DNA of 64,000 bases from an uncultured Saprospiraceae bacterium. GTDB lineage: Bacteria; Bacteroidota; Bacteroidia; Chitinophagales; Saprospiraceae. How positions within the stretch are numbered: the first letter of the stretch is position 1; each line of letters starts with the position of its first letter. A program made the translations under genes and the position numbers. Below are positions 1 through 8,445 of the stretch, piece after piece. The notes under the pieces were generated by a model. The model saw only the letters and a list, made by a program, of their open reading frames with translations, did not search any database and had not been told where the DNA came from. The stretch is from contig CALGNN010000021.1 of assembly GCA_937961455.1 (NCBI GenBank), forward strand, positions 1-64,000, in the 5' to 3' direction.

Positions 1-1515
1 AATACACTTTTGGTCTGGCTCCTAAGCTACAGGCTTTCTAGCAAAAGTTGCATTATTGCTTTTTTCACAGCACTTGTATTTGCAATTCATCCTATGCATG
101 TTGAATCAGTTGTTTGGGTCTCAGAAAGAAAAGATGTTCTCTACGCCTTTTTATTTTTATCGTCTTTACTGGTCTATTGGAATTATTTGAAAGATAAATC
201 ATCAAAATATCTTGTGCTTTGTTTCATTCTTTTCGTGTTCTCCTGTCTTTCAAAAGCGATGGCAGTTTCCTTAGTTCCTTGCCTATTGTTATTAGACTAT
301 TTCAAATCAAGGAATTTCTTTGCCACTCGATTGTACTATGAAAAAATACCGTTTTTCATTTTAGCCTTGTTAATTGGATTTACATCAATTGATATACAGG
401 GAGGAGGAAATTTATACGGCTTACTAAGCCTGTCTGAAAGTGCTAATGCCATGGAAGCAAAAAACTTGTCCTTAGGTGATAGGCTAATTAATTCTAGCTT
501 TGCAAACTTCTATTACTTAAGGAACTTTTTCTTCCCTACAGGTCACTCTCCCTTCCATCCTTATAGCTTGCAAACTGCATACAATCCAATCTTATATTTG
601 TCAGTTACATTTTTTATAATTGGGATACTCATATTGGCGGCTAAAAATAAATGGAGAACTATTGCATTTGGAATTGCCTTTTATTTTTCAACCATTGCAT
701 TAGTCTTACAATTTCTGCCAGTGGGATCAGCTCTTGTGGCAGAAAGATATACCTACATCCCCTATATTGGACTTGCTTTTATAACTGGTACATTTCTTCA
801 AAATTTATGGAATGCAGCTTATAAATATATAGTATTATTGACATTAACCGTTCTTTGTTATCTTATGACAATTACTACTAGGGTGCAATGTGATGTATGG
901 CAAGATCATGTAACTCTATTTCAACAAGCTGTAGAAGCATATCCTGACGATCCTTTTTCAAGAACAACACTAGCTAGTGGTTTATGGGATAATGAAAGGT
1001 TAGATGAAGCTATCTACCATACTGAATATGCGATCAACGAATTGGGTTTAATGACAAGTTCGGCTTTTGAATTATTAGCTAATTGTTATTCGGAAAAAGG
1101 AGAGAAAGAAAAAGCTATCGCATTTTTTAATAAGTCGATTAGGCTGGATAGCACCAATGTAATCGCTAGATACCATAGGGGCTTAGAACTTCTCGAAACT
1201 GATCCAAATAAAGCAATTATAGATTTTAATTTCTGTGAGGAATCAAATAATGAATATGTTAAAACACTACTTTATTCACCAAGAGGACGAGCTTTCGGTA
1301 TATCAGGAAAATACCATAATGCGCTTTCTGATCTGAATAAAGCTATTGAACTTTTCCCAACCGACATTAATAATTATCTAGATAAGGCAATTACCCTCGA
1401 AAAGCTGAAACGATTTGAAGAAGCTAAACAAGTATATTCCTATGTGCTATCAATAAAGCAAAACGAACCACTGGCTGTCGAAAGATTAAATATTCTTAAA
1501 ACATCTAAAATTTAA
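1..1515 (+). CDS. TMTC-like membrane protein with C-terminal TPR repeats (5' end cut by window)
   Basis: The reading frame is open from base 1, so the start lies upstream and only about 504 codons are visible. The N-terminal two thirds is a polytopic membrane region. It contains the block HPMHVESVVWVSERKDVLYA, typical of TMTC/DUF1736-type GT-C fold proteins that are often fused to TPRs. The last ~200 residues hold helical TPR-like repeats (for example around 'EKGEKEKAIAFFNKSIRLDS' and 'GKYHNALSDLNKAIELFP'). TMTC proteins are O-mannosyltransferases in animals. The role of the bacterial relatives is not settled, so a glycosyl transfer function from a polyprenyl-phosphate sugar is inference. A 58-codon gene starts 5 bases downstream and is probably co-transcribed. 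Confidence 0.75.
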   Translation, partial: NTLLVWLLSYRLSSKSCIIAFFTALVFAIHPMHVESVVWVSERKDVLYAFLFLSSLLVYWNYLKDKSSKYLVLCFILFVFSCLSKAMAVSLVPCLLLLDYFKSRNFFATRLYYEKIPFFILALLIGFTSIDIQGGGNLYGLLSLSESANAMEAKNLSLGDRLINSSFANFYYLRNFFFPTGHSPFHPYSLQTAYNPILYLSVTFFIIGILILAAKNKWRTIAFGIAFYFSTIALVLQFLPVGSALVAERYTYIPYIGLAFITGTFLQNLWNAAYKYIVLLTLTVLCYLMTITTRVQCDVWQDHVTLFQQAVEAYPDDPFSRTTLASGLWDNERLDEAIYHTEYAINELGLMTSSAFELLANCYSEKGEKEKAIAFFNKSIRLDSTNVIARYHRGLELLETDPNKAIIDFNFCEESNNEYVKTLLYSPRGRAFGISGKYHNALSDLNKAIELFPTDINNYLDKAITLEKLKRFEEAKQVYSYVLSIKQNEPLAVERLNILKTSKI

Positions 1516-1520
1516 ACTTT

Positions 1521-1697
1521 ATGGAAGCTAAATCAGTTGAATCGAATGTTGGAGTAAATCTAAATTTTGAATTATTGGAAGTAAAAAAAGGTAAATACCA
1601 TGTAAAATTCCCAAATATTGAAATTCCAATTGAAATGAATGAGGAGTATTATAAACGCTTGCTTAAAGAAAACAAAGAGACTCACTACACCAAGTGA
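1521..1697 (+). CDS. small hypothetical protein, 58 aa
   Basis: An ATG at 1521 lies 5 bases after the stop of the TPR protein and opens 58 codons ending in TGA at 1695-1697. The product (MEAKSVESNVG...) is charged, has no signal peptide or membrane segment, and has a Lys/Glu-rich C-terminus. I do not recognise a family. The tight spacing and the hairpin just downstream (1713-1750) support it as the last gene of the same transcript. It could also be a chance frame, because it is short. Confidence 0.45.
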   Translation: MEAKSVESNVGVNLNFELLEVKKGKYHVKFPNIEIPIEMNEEYYKRLLKENKETHYTK

Positions 1698-2219
1698 TGA
1701 TTATTTGGAAATGAGGGGGTACTTATACATATAATCGAATGTACCCCCTCTTATAGAATTTCAGAGTTGTATTTACGCAGATTCCAATTACGATACTCCC
1801 AGAGGACGAACTGATTTTTCAATACCCTTGCACCTGAATCTATTATGAGTTTTACTTCAGTAAATCCAAGTTACTTTGAAAGCAACCAAATCGAATTATT
1901 AAAATCGTTTTAATTGTATCATTAAAAAATAATTTATGTCCTCATGGTTAGATATATTTTTCTATATATTAATTATTTCCATGGAAATGAATTATGCCAA
2001 CAAATATATAATCTCAAATCAATACTAGCGGGAATTTTAATATTGAAGCCTACAAGTCCTTTACTCATAGACTTAATTTAACGAAGTATGAGTCTTAATA
2101 GGTTTTTATGTTTAGTTAGTATTTGGTCGCTTTTTCCACCCTCTGGGATCGCCGTAGGCAATCTTTATAAAATCATAAAGGTTTATTAATTCCTTTTATT
2201 CCAATTGATGGAGACTAAC
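1698..2219. other. gene-poor intergenic stretch
   Basis: No credible gene is seen here. It begins with a strong hairpin (1713-1750) and ends at the terminator of the minus-strand lipoprotein gene. Around 2115-2190 there is a slightly more GC-rich patch. Read on the minus strand it gives a short frame of about 27 codons (containing DFIKIAYGDPRGWKK) bounded by stops, possibly a relic of a coding sequence. Confidence 0.4.
1713..1750 (+). terminator. 10-bp perfect inverted repeat after the TPR/small-protein unit
   Basis: GAGGGGGTAC (1713-1722) and GTACCCCCTC (1741-1750) form a perfect 10-bp GC-rich stem with an 18-base loop, 15 bases after the small ORF. There is no T-run behind it, so it may be a weak or factor-assisted terminator or an mRNA 3'-end stabiliser. 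Confidence 0.5.
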
Positions 2220-2246
2220 AAAAAAAGCACCCAAAATGGATGCTTT
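2220..2246 (-). terminator. intrinsic terminator of the PrcB-like lipoprotein gene
   Basis: Read on the minus strand, AAAGCA-TCCA-TTT-TGGG-TGCTTT forms a stem with one mismatch and a 3-base loop, followed by a run of T (plus-strand A run 2220-2226). It lies 41 bases downstream of the stop of the 2287-2751 gene. Confidence 0.7.
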
Positions 2247-2286
2247 CATTGTCTTGTTGGATATGTGTTTTGTGATAACTAAACTC

Positions 2287-2751
2287 TTAGTTAAACTTAA
2301 CATCTAGTTCTTGTTTATCGATTTTTACAATATGGTAGGGTTGCGTTATTACTTGTGAAACAATTGATCCATCTGGAGGAATAATCTTCGTTATTTCTAC
2401 ATTAATATTCTCCGTATCATCAGTAATGAATAATTCAATTGCATAAGATGAGGATGGTCTAATTTGATCAAATACTGCTATGACTTCATATTTTGCAAAA
2501 TCGATATCCGTTTCTGTAAATTTATCAGTCTCTGTATTTACTGAATTAATTTTATCCATCAATTCTTCCCAAGCGCTTTGATCTGTAATGTGGAAATTTT
2601 CTTCGCCAATACCCTCATCACCATTTCCATATAAATTGTCTTTTACAATTAAGCTTGATGCTACTTCAACTAAGGGAAAATCTTTTTGCTGACAACTGCC
2701 AAGCACAAAGACCATTGCAAGAATGGGTAAAATATTAATAACTTTTTTCAT
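2287..2751 (-). CDS. PrcB_C-like lipoprotein, 154 aa
   Basis: The N-terminus is a lipoprotein signal peptide (MKKVINILPILAMVFVLGSC, lipobox LGSC, mature Cys about residue 20). The rest is a single small beta-rich domain. It has the pattern of the PrcB C-terminal domain family: a 'yeViavfdqirPsssYaIel' segment, a central beta strand, then 'TQPYHIVKI' at the end. In Treponema PrcB is a partner of a surface protease. In Bacteroidota the domain is found in lipoproteins without known function. The gene stands alone, with a terminator on each side. A role as protease partner is inference only. Confidence 0.6.
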   Translation of the reverse strand: MKKVINILPILAMVFVLGSCQQKDFPLVEVASSLIVKDNLYGNGDEGIGEENFHITDQSAWEELMDKINSVNTETDKFTETDIDFAKYEVIAVFDQIRPSSSYAIELFITDDTENINVEITKIIPPDGSIVSQVITQPYHIVKIDKQELDVKFN

Positions 2752-2837
2752 AAAGATTTTTTAATTCGTTTGTACATAAGCTAAAACGTTGCCTCATTCT
2801 ATTTAGTTGGGTGTGCATAAATACTTTGTGAAATAAA

Positions 2838-2869
2838 TTAAAAAAGGCACCGTCTTTATAGACAGTGCC
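2838..2869 (-). terminator. intrinsic terminator of the haloperoxidase-like gene
   Basis: On the minus strand, GGCAC-T-GTC / GAC-G-GTGCC forms a stem with one mismatch and a 6-base loop, followed directly by TTTTTT (plus-strand 2840-2845 A run). It sits 38 bases after the stop of the 2908-4377 gene. Confidence 0.8.
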
Positions 2870-2907
2870 ACTAAGCTTATAAATAAGAACATTAAAATTT
2901 AGTCTTT

Positions 2908-4377
2908 TTAGAGATGATCTCTTTTAAGATCATACTCATTGACAGCGTCAGAAATTTCATAGCCTAAGCGGAGACCCTCTGTACAATCCATTCTGATATG
3001 AACCCCTAGCGGAATTCTTGAATAGGCATTTTCAGCTGCCATTTCCCTCATTGTGTTCCATGCTCTGGGTGCTCCTTGAAATTCTGTTCGCCCTTCATGT
3101 GTCCGATCAATAAATTGGGTGTCATTCCCAAAATAGTCAATGAAGATTCCTGCGGCGGCAGAAGCAAAACATGAATGCCCAGATGGATAGCCAGGGAAAC
3201 TTGGATTTGGCCAATACACTAGACGATAAAGATTTGTTTGAAAATCTGGATCGATGAATTCACGAATGTAATTGCTCGGTCTCATCACCATATATTCGTA
3301 CTTATACTTCCATGTTGCCACTGCAGCATCATTCAAAGAAAAACCTAATTTAACATACATGCCTAAAGCTTCCTCTAAGTTTAAATCAAATTGTTGAATC
3401 ATTTGATTTGCAATAGAAAATTGACGTGCCGGAGGACTGATCATAAGATTCTCTACATCATCACTCCAAAATTCTGCAATCCATAGTTGTTCAGGATCAT
3501 TTGTTTTGGCAGCGTTATTTTCATTATAGGCCTCTAGCATTTCGTCATAATAAGGGCTGCCTTCCTCTGAACTGTATGTCTTTGGAGCAACAGTCGTAGT
3601 CTCATAAGGAGAAATAACGAAAGTTCTAACCGACTCCCAATATGGGAATAATGCTCTTTCTGGATCAGCTGAAAAGGTCCAAAAACCAGCTCCAGTTGGA
3701 GGCACATAGCTGTTTGGCTGTGGATTGAGAATTTGACGCTCTGCCTCCTCATCCGTTTCACTAAAAGCGATAATTTGATCAGCCACATATCTTCCCCATT
3801 GAACAGACGCTTCAATAATATTTGATGAAACACCTCCTCCAAATGCAGATAGTTGCGTACTTTCAAAATCAGCAATACTCGCTCTTTTGTCCTGTGGGAG
3901 ATTAATAAAAAAATGATCAAGGACTGATGCGTATGTAGCATTTATTGCAAGTTCAAAATTTATTTGATTTGGCACTTGATCCCTTCGAATACTTAAGTCA
4001 TCAAAGTCTCTGGTCGTAGAATTCAATCTTCGCATCCCAGGCACGGCTGTTTCATAAACTGCAAGATTAATATAAGCTAATGCTCTAGCAGAAGCATTGG
4101 GCCTCATTCCTGTTGTATACTGTTCTAATGAAAGCATATGAGTGGTCCAATTGTGCAGAATTTCAATAGTAAGATCTTCTACATCTTGATTTTGATTTCC
4201 GTTATTGTTTCCTCCATGGTTTCCGTGATTGTCACCTCCGTGGCTTCCCTGGTTATTATTTCCACCATTTGAAGCACTCTGTGCACCGAAGGCTTCAACC
4301 AATGTTTCATCTTTATCGCAAGACTGGAATACCAATGTTGCACACAAGATCCATATTAAAAACTTTACATAGTTCAT
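2908..4377 (-). CDS. vanadium-dependent haloperoxidase / PAP2-type lipoprotein, 489 aa
   Basis: A lipoprotein signal with lipobox FQSC is followed by a low-complexity Gly/Asn/His linker (about residues 36-66) and a large helical domain. The complete PAP2/vanadium haloperoxidase signature is visible. KYEYMVMRP (about 359-367) fits K-x6-RP. YPSGHS (about 395-401) gives PSGH. SRIPLGVHIRMD (about 449-460) fits SR-x5-H-x3-D. These residues bind vanadate or phosphate in the family. The length suits the bacterial vanadium haloperoxidase-like group better than simple PAP2 phosphatases. Whether it oxidises halides or hydrolyses phosphate cannot be told from sequence. The linker probably holds the domain away from the membrane. 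It ends in a strong terminator and neighbours a metal-regulator island. Confidence 0.85.
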   Translation of the reverse strand: MNYVKFLIWILCATLVFQSCDKDETLVEAFGAQSASNGGNNNQGSHGGDNHGNHGGNNNGNQNQDVEDLTIEILHNWTTHMLSLEQYTTGMRPNASARALAYINLAVYETAVPGMRRLNSTTRDFDDLSIRRDQVPNQINFELAINATYASVLDHFFINLPQDKRASIADFESTQLSAFGGGVSSNIIEASVQWGRYVADQIIAFSETDEEAERQILNPQPNSYVPPTGAGFWTFSADPERALFPYWESVRTFVISPYETTTVAPKTYSSEEGSPYYDEMLEAYNENNAAKTNDPEQLWIAEFWSDDVENLMISPPARQFSIANQMIQQFDLNLEEALGMYVKLGFSLNDAAVATWKYKYEYMVMRPSNYIREFIDPDFQTNLYRLVYWPNPSFPGYPSGHSCFASAAAGIFIDYFGNDTQFIDRTHEGRTEFQGAPRAWNTMREMAAENAYSRIPLGVHIRMDCTEGLRLGYEISDAVNEYDLKRDHL

Positions 4378-4619
4378 CTTTAAATTTTTTAGACGTGAAT
4401 AAATAATTGTTGAATGAGAAGTATGTGTGCTTCATTGTCTAAAATTTAATTGATAATAATAAGTGTGGTATCAGAGATTTTATGTCTACTATCCCCTTCT
4501 TAGATGTATAAGTAACTTGAAATGAATTTGTACTCAATGAATGCAAAAAAATATTTTGCTGAATACAGAAAGATCAATTTATCAGCCTAAGGTATAAAAG
4601 TAAATGCTAACGGAAAAGT

Positions 4620-5477
4620 TTAATTAGAAACAGCAACTTCGAAAAATGCAAAAGCCGCAATATTCCGAACGCCATCATTGGCACCAAGTGAGAAGCGATA
4701 ATTTCCTTCAACTAATGTTTGAGGTATGGTATAGTCAAAATTAAAATCATAACTAAGATCCGTGTTTTCATCAAAAGCGAAATACGCATCTGTAGCAAAA
4801 GTGTTTCCTGAAGACAAATCGGTATAAGAAAGATATAAGATTCCGTTTCCGCCATCACTTAATGATCTATCGTCTGTTACAGTTCCAACAAAATTTATTG
4901 CATCTCCTTTCTTAATCGAAAAACTATTCGTTGCTGGAGCCTCGACACTGATAGATGGAGCGACTGAATCAAGGGGATTTGTAATTTTAAGTGCAAATAC
5001 ATTTGCTGCTGGGTTGTCGTTTCCAGATTCGTCAAGCACTTGTATTTGAAAATGGTAATTACCTGTTGTAACATTATCGGGAACATCAAATGTCTGCATG
5101 ACAGATGAAGATTTTCCATCAATGTTATTGATATCTAAGACAGCCCAATCTTGGGTCTGATTGTCAACATTTGGGACAACTATAGAAGGAACAGTACCTC
5201 CTCCATGTCCATGACAATCAAAATTATTATGTATATCTACCTTATACTGAGATAAGGCTTCATCATCTTCAAAGATGACATCAAAACTTAGTTGATCCCC
5301 TCCCTTTAATCGAAAAACGGTAGGTTCGTTTATTGTACAAATTTCATCTTCAATGGGTTCGGGGACGAAGCTTAAAACCTGCATTGTTGGAGGTGTAACA
5401 TCTATATTTCTTTTTTCACAAGCCATGAAAAATACAATCAATGCAAAGAGGGTCAGGAGTATTTTAAGATTCTTCAT
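4620..5477 (-). CDS. DUF4625-type lipoprotein with two repeats, 285 aa
   Basis: A lipoprotein signal peptide (lipobox FMAC, Cys about residue 20) leads into two beta-sandwich repeats. The first, at about residues 45-165, contains a CHGHGGG segment. The second is at about 172-283. Both have the pattern 'DeaLsqy.vdih.....' and 'GnYrF.l...D..GN', as in DUF4625 proteins of Bacteroidota, which are often encoded beside TonB receptors. The gene is divergent from a Fur-family regulator. Two palindromes in the 132-base shared promoter suggest it is under that regulator's control. A role in holding or delivering a metal at the cell surface is inference. Confidence 0.65.
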   Translation of the reverse strand: MKNLKILLTLFALIVFFMACEKRNIDVTPPTMQVLSFVPEPIEDEICTINEPTVFRLKGGDQLSFDVIFEDDEALSQYKVDIHNNFDCHGHGGGTVPSIVVPNVDNQTQDWAVLDINNIDGKSSSVMQTFDVPDNVTTGNYHFQIQVLDESGNDNPAANVFALKITNPLDSVAPSISVEAPATNSFSIKKGDAINFVGTVTDDRSLSDGGNGILYLSYTDLSSGNTFATDAYFAFDENTDLSYDFNFDYTIPQTLVEGNYRFSLGANDGVRNIAAFAFFEVAVSN

Positions 5478-5541
5478 ATCGATACTTTATTATCAGACAT
5501 TATTTTTAGTCTAACGCTTGAAAAGCCAATGTAATATTCTA

Positions 5542-5560
5542 AATGCAATATTGTTGCAAA
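5542..5560. promoter_or_regulatory. predicted Fur-family operator, site 1
   Basis: AATGCAATA-T-TGTTGCAAA matches 16 of 19 positions of the perfect palindrome found at 8916-8934. It lies between the divergent lipoprotein gene (start 5477) and the Fur-family gene (start 5610). It directly follows a TATATTTG box (minus strand, 5564-5557) that could be the -7 element for the lipoprotein gene. Confidence 0.65.
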
Positions 5561-5572
5561 TATACACTAAGA

Positions 5573-5605
5573 TTTTGTTAATGCACCTAAGTTGCATTAT
5601 ATTTG
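5573..5605 (+). promoter_or_regulatory. Bacteroidota-type promoter of the Fur-family gene
   Basis: TTTTG (5573-5577) and TATATTTG (5598-5605) are separated by 20 bases, fitting the Bacteroidota -33/-7 consensus TTTG...TAnnTTTG. The predicted transcription start falls at about 5609-5610, right at the ATG. Operator site 2 fills the spacer, so a bound repressor would block sigma-factor access. Confidence 0.6.
5580..5598. promoter_or_regulatory. predicted Fur-family operator, site 2
   Basis: AATGCACCT-A-AGTTGCATT is a 19-base near-perfect palindrome with one mismatched pair. It shares both AATGCA and TTGCATT arms with the 8916-8934 element. It occupies the -33 to -7 spacer of the predicted promoter of the regulator, which would give autoregulation. 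Confidence 0.65.
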
Positions 5606-5609
5606 TCGC

Positions 5610-6002
5610 ATGGGAGTTAAAAGAAAAACTAAATCAGTAGAACTGATGCTTGAAACTTTTGGTCAATCAAAAAATGCCTTAACGGTAGTCGATTTGGTTA
5701 AAAGATTTGAAGGCAAAATGAATAAAACTACTGTGTACAGAGTGCTCGAAAGGCTAGAAGATGAAGGCAAGCTTCACTCATTCACAGGTAAGGATGGATT
5801 AAAATGGGTAGCTAAATGTCATGGTTGTATTTCTTCAAATCATACAGATGATCACCCCCATTTTCAATGTAATGATTGCGGCATCTCACAATGCTTAAGC
5901 TTGGATATCTCCATTCCAAAAGTAGCCAATCATAAAATCGAATCGGCAAATTTTTTGTTCTTTGGACAATGTGAGCAGTGTCTCAATTCTTATTCTGAAT
6001 AA
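5610..6002 (+). CDS. Fur-family metal-dependent regulator (Zur-like?), 130 aa
   Basis: This is a winged-helix DNA-binding N-domain (helix-turn-helix around NKTTVYRVLERLEDEGKL) followed by a dimerisation domain. The His-rich stretch HTDDHPHFQC and two structural CxxC pairs (CNDC and CEQC) fit the family. A third pair, CHGC (about residues 70-73), is extra. I chose ATG 5610. The frame is open upstream to a TTG at 5592, but that TTG lies inside the predicted promoter and operator. Neighbours are a TonB receptor 25 bases downstream and a divergent lipoprotein, as in metal-uptake islands. Zinc is a reasonable guess given the ZnuD-like receptor and His-rich lipoproteins. Iron or another metal is possible. 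Confidence 0.85.
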   Translation: MGVKRKTKSVELMLETFGQSKNALTVVDLVKRFEGKMNKTTVYRVLERLEDEGKLHSFTGKDGLKWVAKCHGCISSNHTDDHPHFQCNDCGISQCLSLDISIPKVANHKIESANFLFFGQCEQCLNSYSE

Positions 6003-6027
6003 GCAAACAAATAAACTATTCGGACTT

Positions 6028-8400
6028 ATGAGAATCATTGCATTATTATTGTTTGTATTTTTTCAATTTTCCCTAGCAGGACAAATCTCAGGTATTGTAC
6101 TTGACGAACATGATCACACTTTACCTGGAGCAACCCTACTTCTATTGCCCGATGGCCAACAAACTACTTCCAATGACAAAGGATTTTTTTCCTTTGAAAA
6201 TCTGGTAAGCAATACTTATGAAATCCATACTTCATATATAGGATACAAAACTGATACTACATTTATCATCATTCCCTCAAATAATTCTAAAAAGTTGAGA
6301 ATTCTTTTGAATTCAGTTGAATCAATTTTAGAAACGATCGTTGTCTCGGAAGAACACGCGAAGCAAGAAGAAAGCCTTCAAACGGAGCACATACATGAAG
6401 ATTTTTTTCAAAGAAATCTGGAGGGGACCTTTGCACAATCTATTGAAAAGTTACCTGGATTAAGCGCCATCAATGTTGGAGTTGGTATTGCCAAGCCTGT
6501 CATAAGAGGATTATCTTCTAATCGTATCATTGTAAATCATCAAGGGATAAAGCAAGAAAGTCAACAATGGGGCAGCGACCACGGATTGGAGATCGATCAA
6601 TTTGATGTCGAAAATGTTGAGATTATAAAAGGACCTGGTTCGCTGCAATTTGGTTCTGATGGACTTGGTGGAGTGATCAATATCATGCCGGATAAAATCA
6701 TTCCAAAGGACAGTTACAAAGCTAGCCTAAATGGTGTTTACAAATCCAACAATGACCACTGGGGTGGATCAGCTAAGCTTGGAATAAACCTTAACAATTG
6801 GTTTTTATCTACTAGGTATTCTGCTCAGAGCTTTGCTGATTATCGTGTCCCCAGTAATTCATTCACTTATAATGATTTTGATTTACCCATATTGAATAAT
6901 CGCCTTAAAAATACGGCGGGTGAAGAATCTAATATTAGCATCTCAGCTGGGGTAAATAAAGATTGGGGAATTACTCGAGTATTATATAGTCACTATTCTT
7001 TAGAAGCAGGATTGTTTAGTGGTGCTGTAGGTATCCCGCGTTCTTACGCATTAACACATGATGGTAATTATAGAGATATTGATGTACCCAGTCAGAAGGT
7101 TGATCATTATCGCATTTCTTTAAATCAACTTTTCTTTTTTGGGAGTAATCACCTAGCCGTAGATATTGGCTTACAAAGAAACCTTCGGCAAGAATTTTCT
7201 GAACCTGAATTTCACAGCATCCCACTATCCCAACTAGAAGATCCAAATGAAAAGCTTGCTATTGAATTGCTTTTAGAAACGTTTAGTCTAGCTTCTCATT
7301 ATGAGCATCATTTTTCATCAGATTGGCATAATACTATAGGATTGAATGCACAATGGCAGCACAATCAAAGAAGTGGGTTTGAATACCTACTCCCAGAATT
7401 CAGAACATTTCGAGGAGGTGTATATTCCATTGCTGAAAAAGAATTAAATGATAGTTGGCTTGTCAATGGTGGGCTTCGTTTGGACCTTGGAAAAAATGAT
7501 TCAGAATTTTACAGGCAATATGTTTGGGATAGCAATGAAAATATTATTGACTCTCTCCAATCTCCTGCTACTGATAATTTGTTTTTCAATTGGTCTGCGT
7601 CTATAGGCACCAATTACAGTTTTAAGAATGGCAATTGGAATCTTAAAGGAAATATTGGAAAAAGTTTTAGGGTACCCTATCCTGCTGAGACTGTTTCTAA
7701 TGGAATCCACCATGGAACATTCAGACATGAAGTTGGCACTGCTGATTTAAAATCTGAACAAGGCTATCAAATTGATCTGGGCGCTTATTGGAATTACAAT
7801 AGATTTGAAGGAAGTCTTGCTCTGTACTTCAATTACTTTGATAATTATATTTATTTAGGGCCTACCTTTCCTGCTCGTTTTTCAACATTACCTGAAGCAG
7901 GACAAATTTTTCAATATCGTCAAGATGATGCAATTTATACGGGTTTCGAACTTCAGTGGACTTGGAATATTTCGCCAAAGATTGATTTGGATGTAGCTGC
8001 AGATTTTGTACAAAGCTATAATCCTGTGACAAACCTAGCCTTACCTTTTACACCACAACCAGCGATAAAAACAGATTTTAATTATGCGCTTTTTGAGAAG
8101 GATTGGGTCCACGATTCTTATATACAAATTTCACATCAATACCATTTTGCAGCAAATAGTAGTTTACGCATAGATCGATCAGAACAGGCAACGCCGTCTT
8201 ATCAATTATGGGATTTAGGTATCGGGTCTACGTTTAAATTAGGAGGACAGGAAGTTGATGTAAATTTTAAAGTGCAGAATATATTCGATACGGAATATTT
8301 AGCTCATCTAAGTAGGTATCGAATCATCAATGTCCCAGAACAGGGCCGAAATATTTTACTTTCTATGAAAATTCCTTTTGGAGGTAGTTTTAAAAAATAA
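6028..8400 (+). CDS. TonB-dependent outer-membrane receptor, probably metal uptake, 790 aa
   Basis: A signal peptide (MRIIALLLFVFFQFSLAGQ) precedes a carboxypeptidase-regulatory-like domain (about 20-105, 'GIVLDEHDHTLPGATL'). A plug domain follows (about 120-235, with 'KPVIRGLSSNRIIV' and 'VEIIKGPGSLQFGSDGLGGV'). The rest is a 22-strand-type barrel ending in a C-terminal aromatic strand (KIPFGGSF). The plug resembles the ZnuD-like group of zinc or metal receptors, with a nearby WGSDHGLEIDQFD segment. ATG 6028 gives a proper signal peptide. The longer frame from 5962 would overlap the regulator. It probably forms an operon with the Fur-family gene, giving metal-responsive expression. The substrate is inferred. 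Confidence 0.85.
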   Translation: MRIIALLLFVFFQFSLAGQISGIVLDEHDHTLPGATLLLLPDGQQTTSNDKGFFSFENLVSNTYEIHTSYIGYKTDTTFIIIPSNNSKKLRILLNSVESILETIVVSEEHAKQEESLQTEHIHEDFFQRNLEGTFAQSIEKLPGLSAINVGVGIAKPVIRGLSSNRIIVNHQGIKQESQQWGSDHGLEIDQFDVENVEIIKGPGSLQFGSDGLGGVINIMPDKIIPKDSYKASLNGVYKSNNDHWGGSAKLGINLNNWFLSTRYSAQSFADYRVPSNSFTYNDFDLPILNNRLKNTAGEESNISISAGVNKDWGITRVLYSHYSLEAGLFSGAVGIPRSYALTHDGNYRDIDVPSQKVDHYRISLNQLFFFGSNHLAVDIGLQRNLRQEFSEPEFHSIPLSQLEDPNEKLAIELLLETFSLASHYEHHFSSDWHNTIGLNAQWQHNQRSGFEYLLPEFRTFRGGVYSIAEKELNDSWLVNGGLRLDLGKNDSEFYRQYVWDSNENIIDSLQSPATDNLFFNWSASIGTNYSFKNGNWNLKGNIGKSFRVPYPAETVSNGIHHGTFRHEVGTADLKSEQGYQIDLGAYWNYNRFEGSLALYFNYFDNYIYLGPTFPARFSTLPEAGQIFQYRQDDAIYTGFELQWTWNISPKIDLDVAADFVQSYNPVTNLALPFTPQPAIKTDFNYALFEKDWVHDSYIQISHQYHFAANSSLRIDRSEQATPSYQLWDLGIGSTFKLGGQEVDVNFKVQNIFDTEYLAHLSRYRIINVPEQGRNILLSMKIPFGGSFKK

Positions 8401-8445
8401 GATTTGCATGCCTATTGATAATAGACATGTAAATACATTCTCTCA

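Noticed and set aside
3534-3941. 135-codon frame in another phase within the haloperoxidase gene
   Set aside because: Wholly inside a gene with clear family motifs; no signal, motif or promoter of its own.
5592-5609. TTG-start extension of the Fur-family protein by six residues
   Set aside because: It lies within the predicted operator and -7 box; the ATG at 5610 fits the family N-terminus.
5962-6027. N-terminal extension of the TonB receptor
   Set aside because: It would overlap the regulator gene and spoil the signal peptide that begins at 6028.
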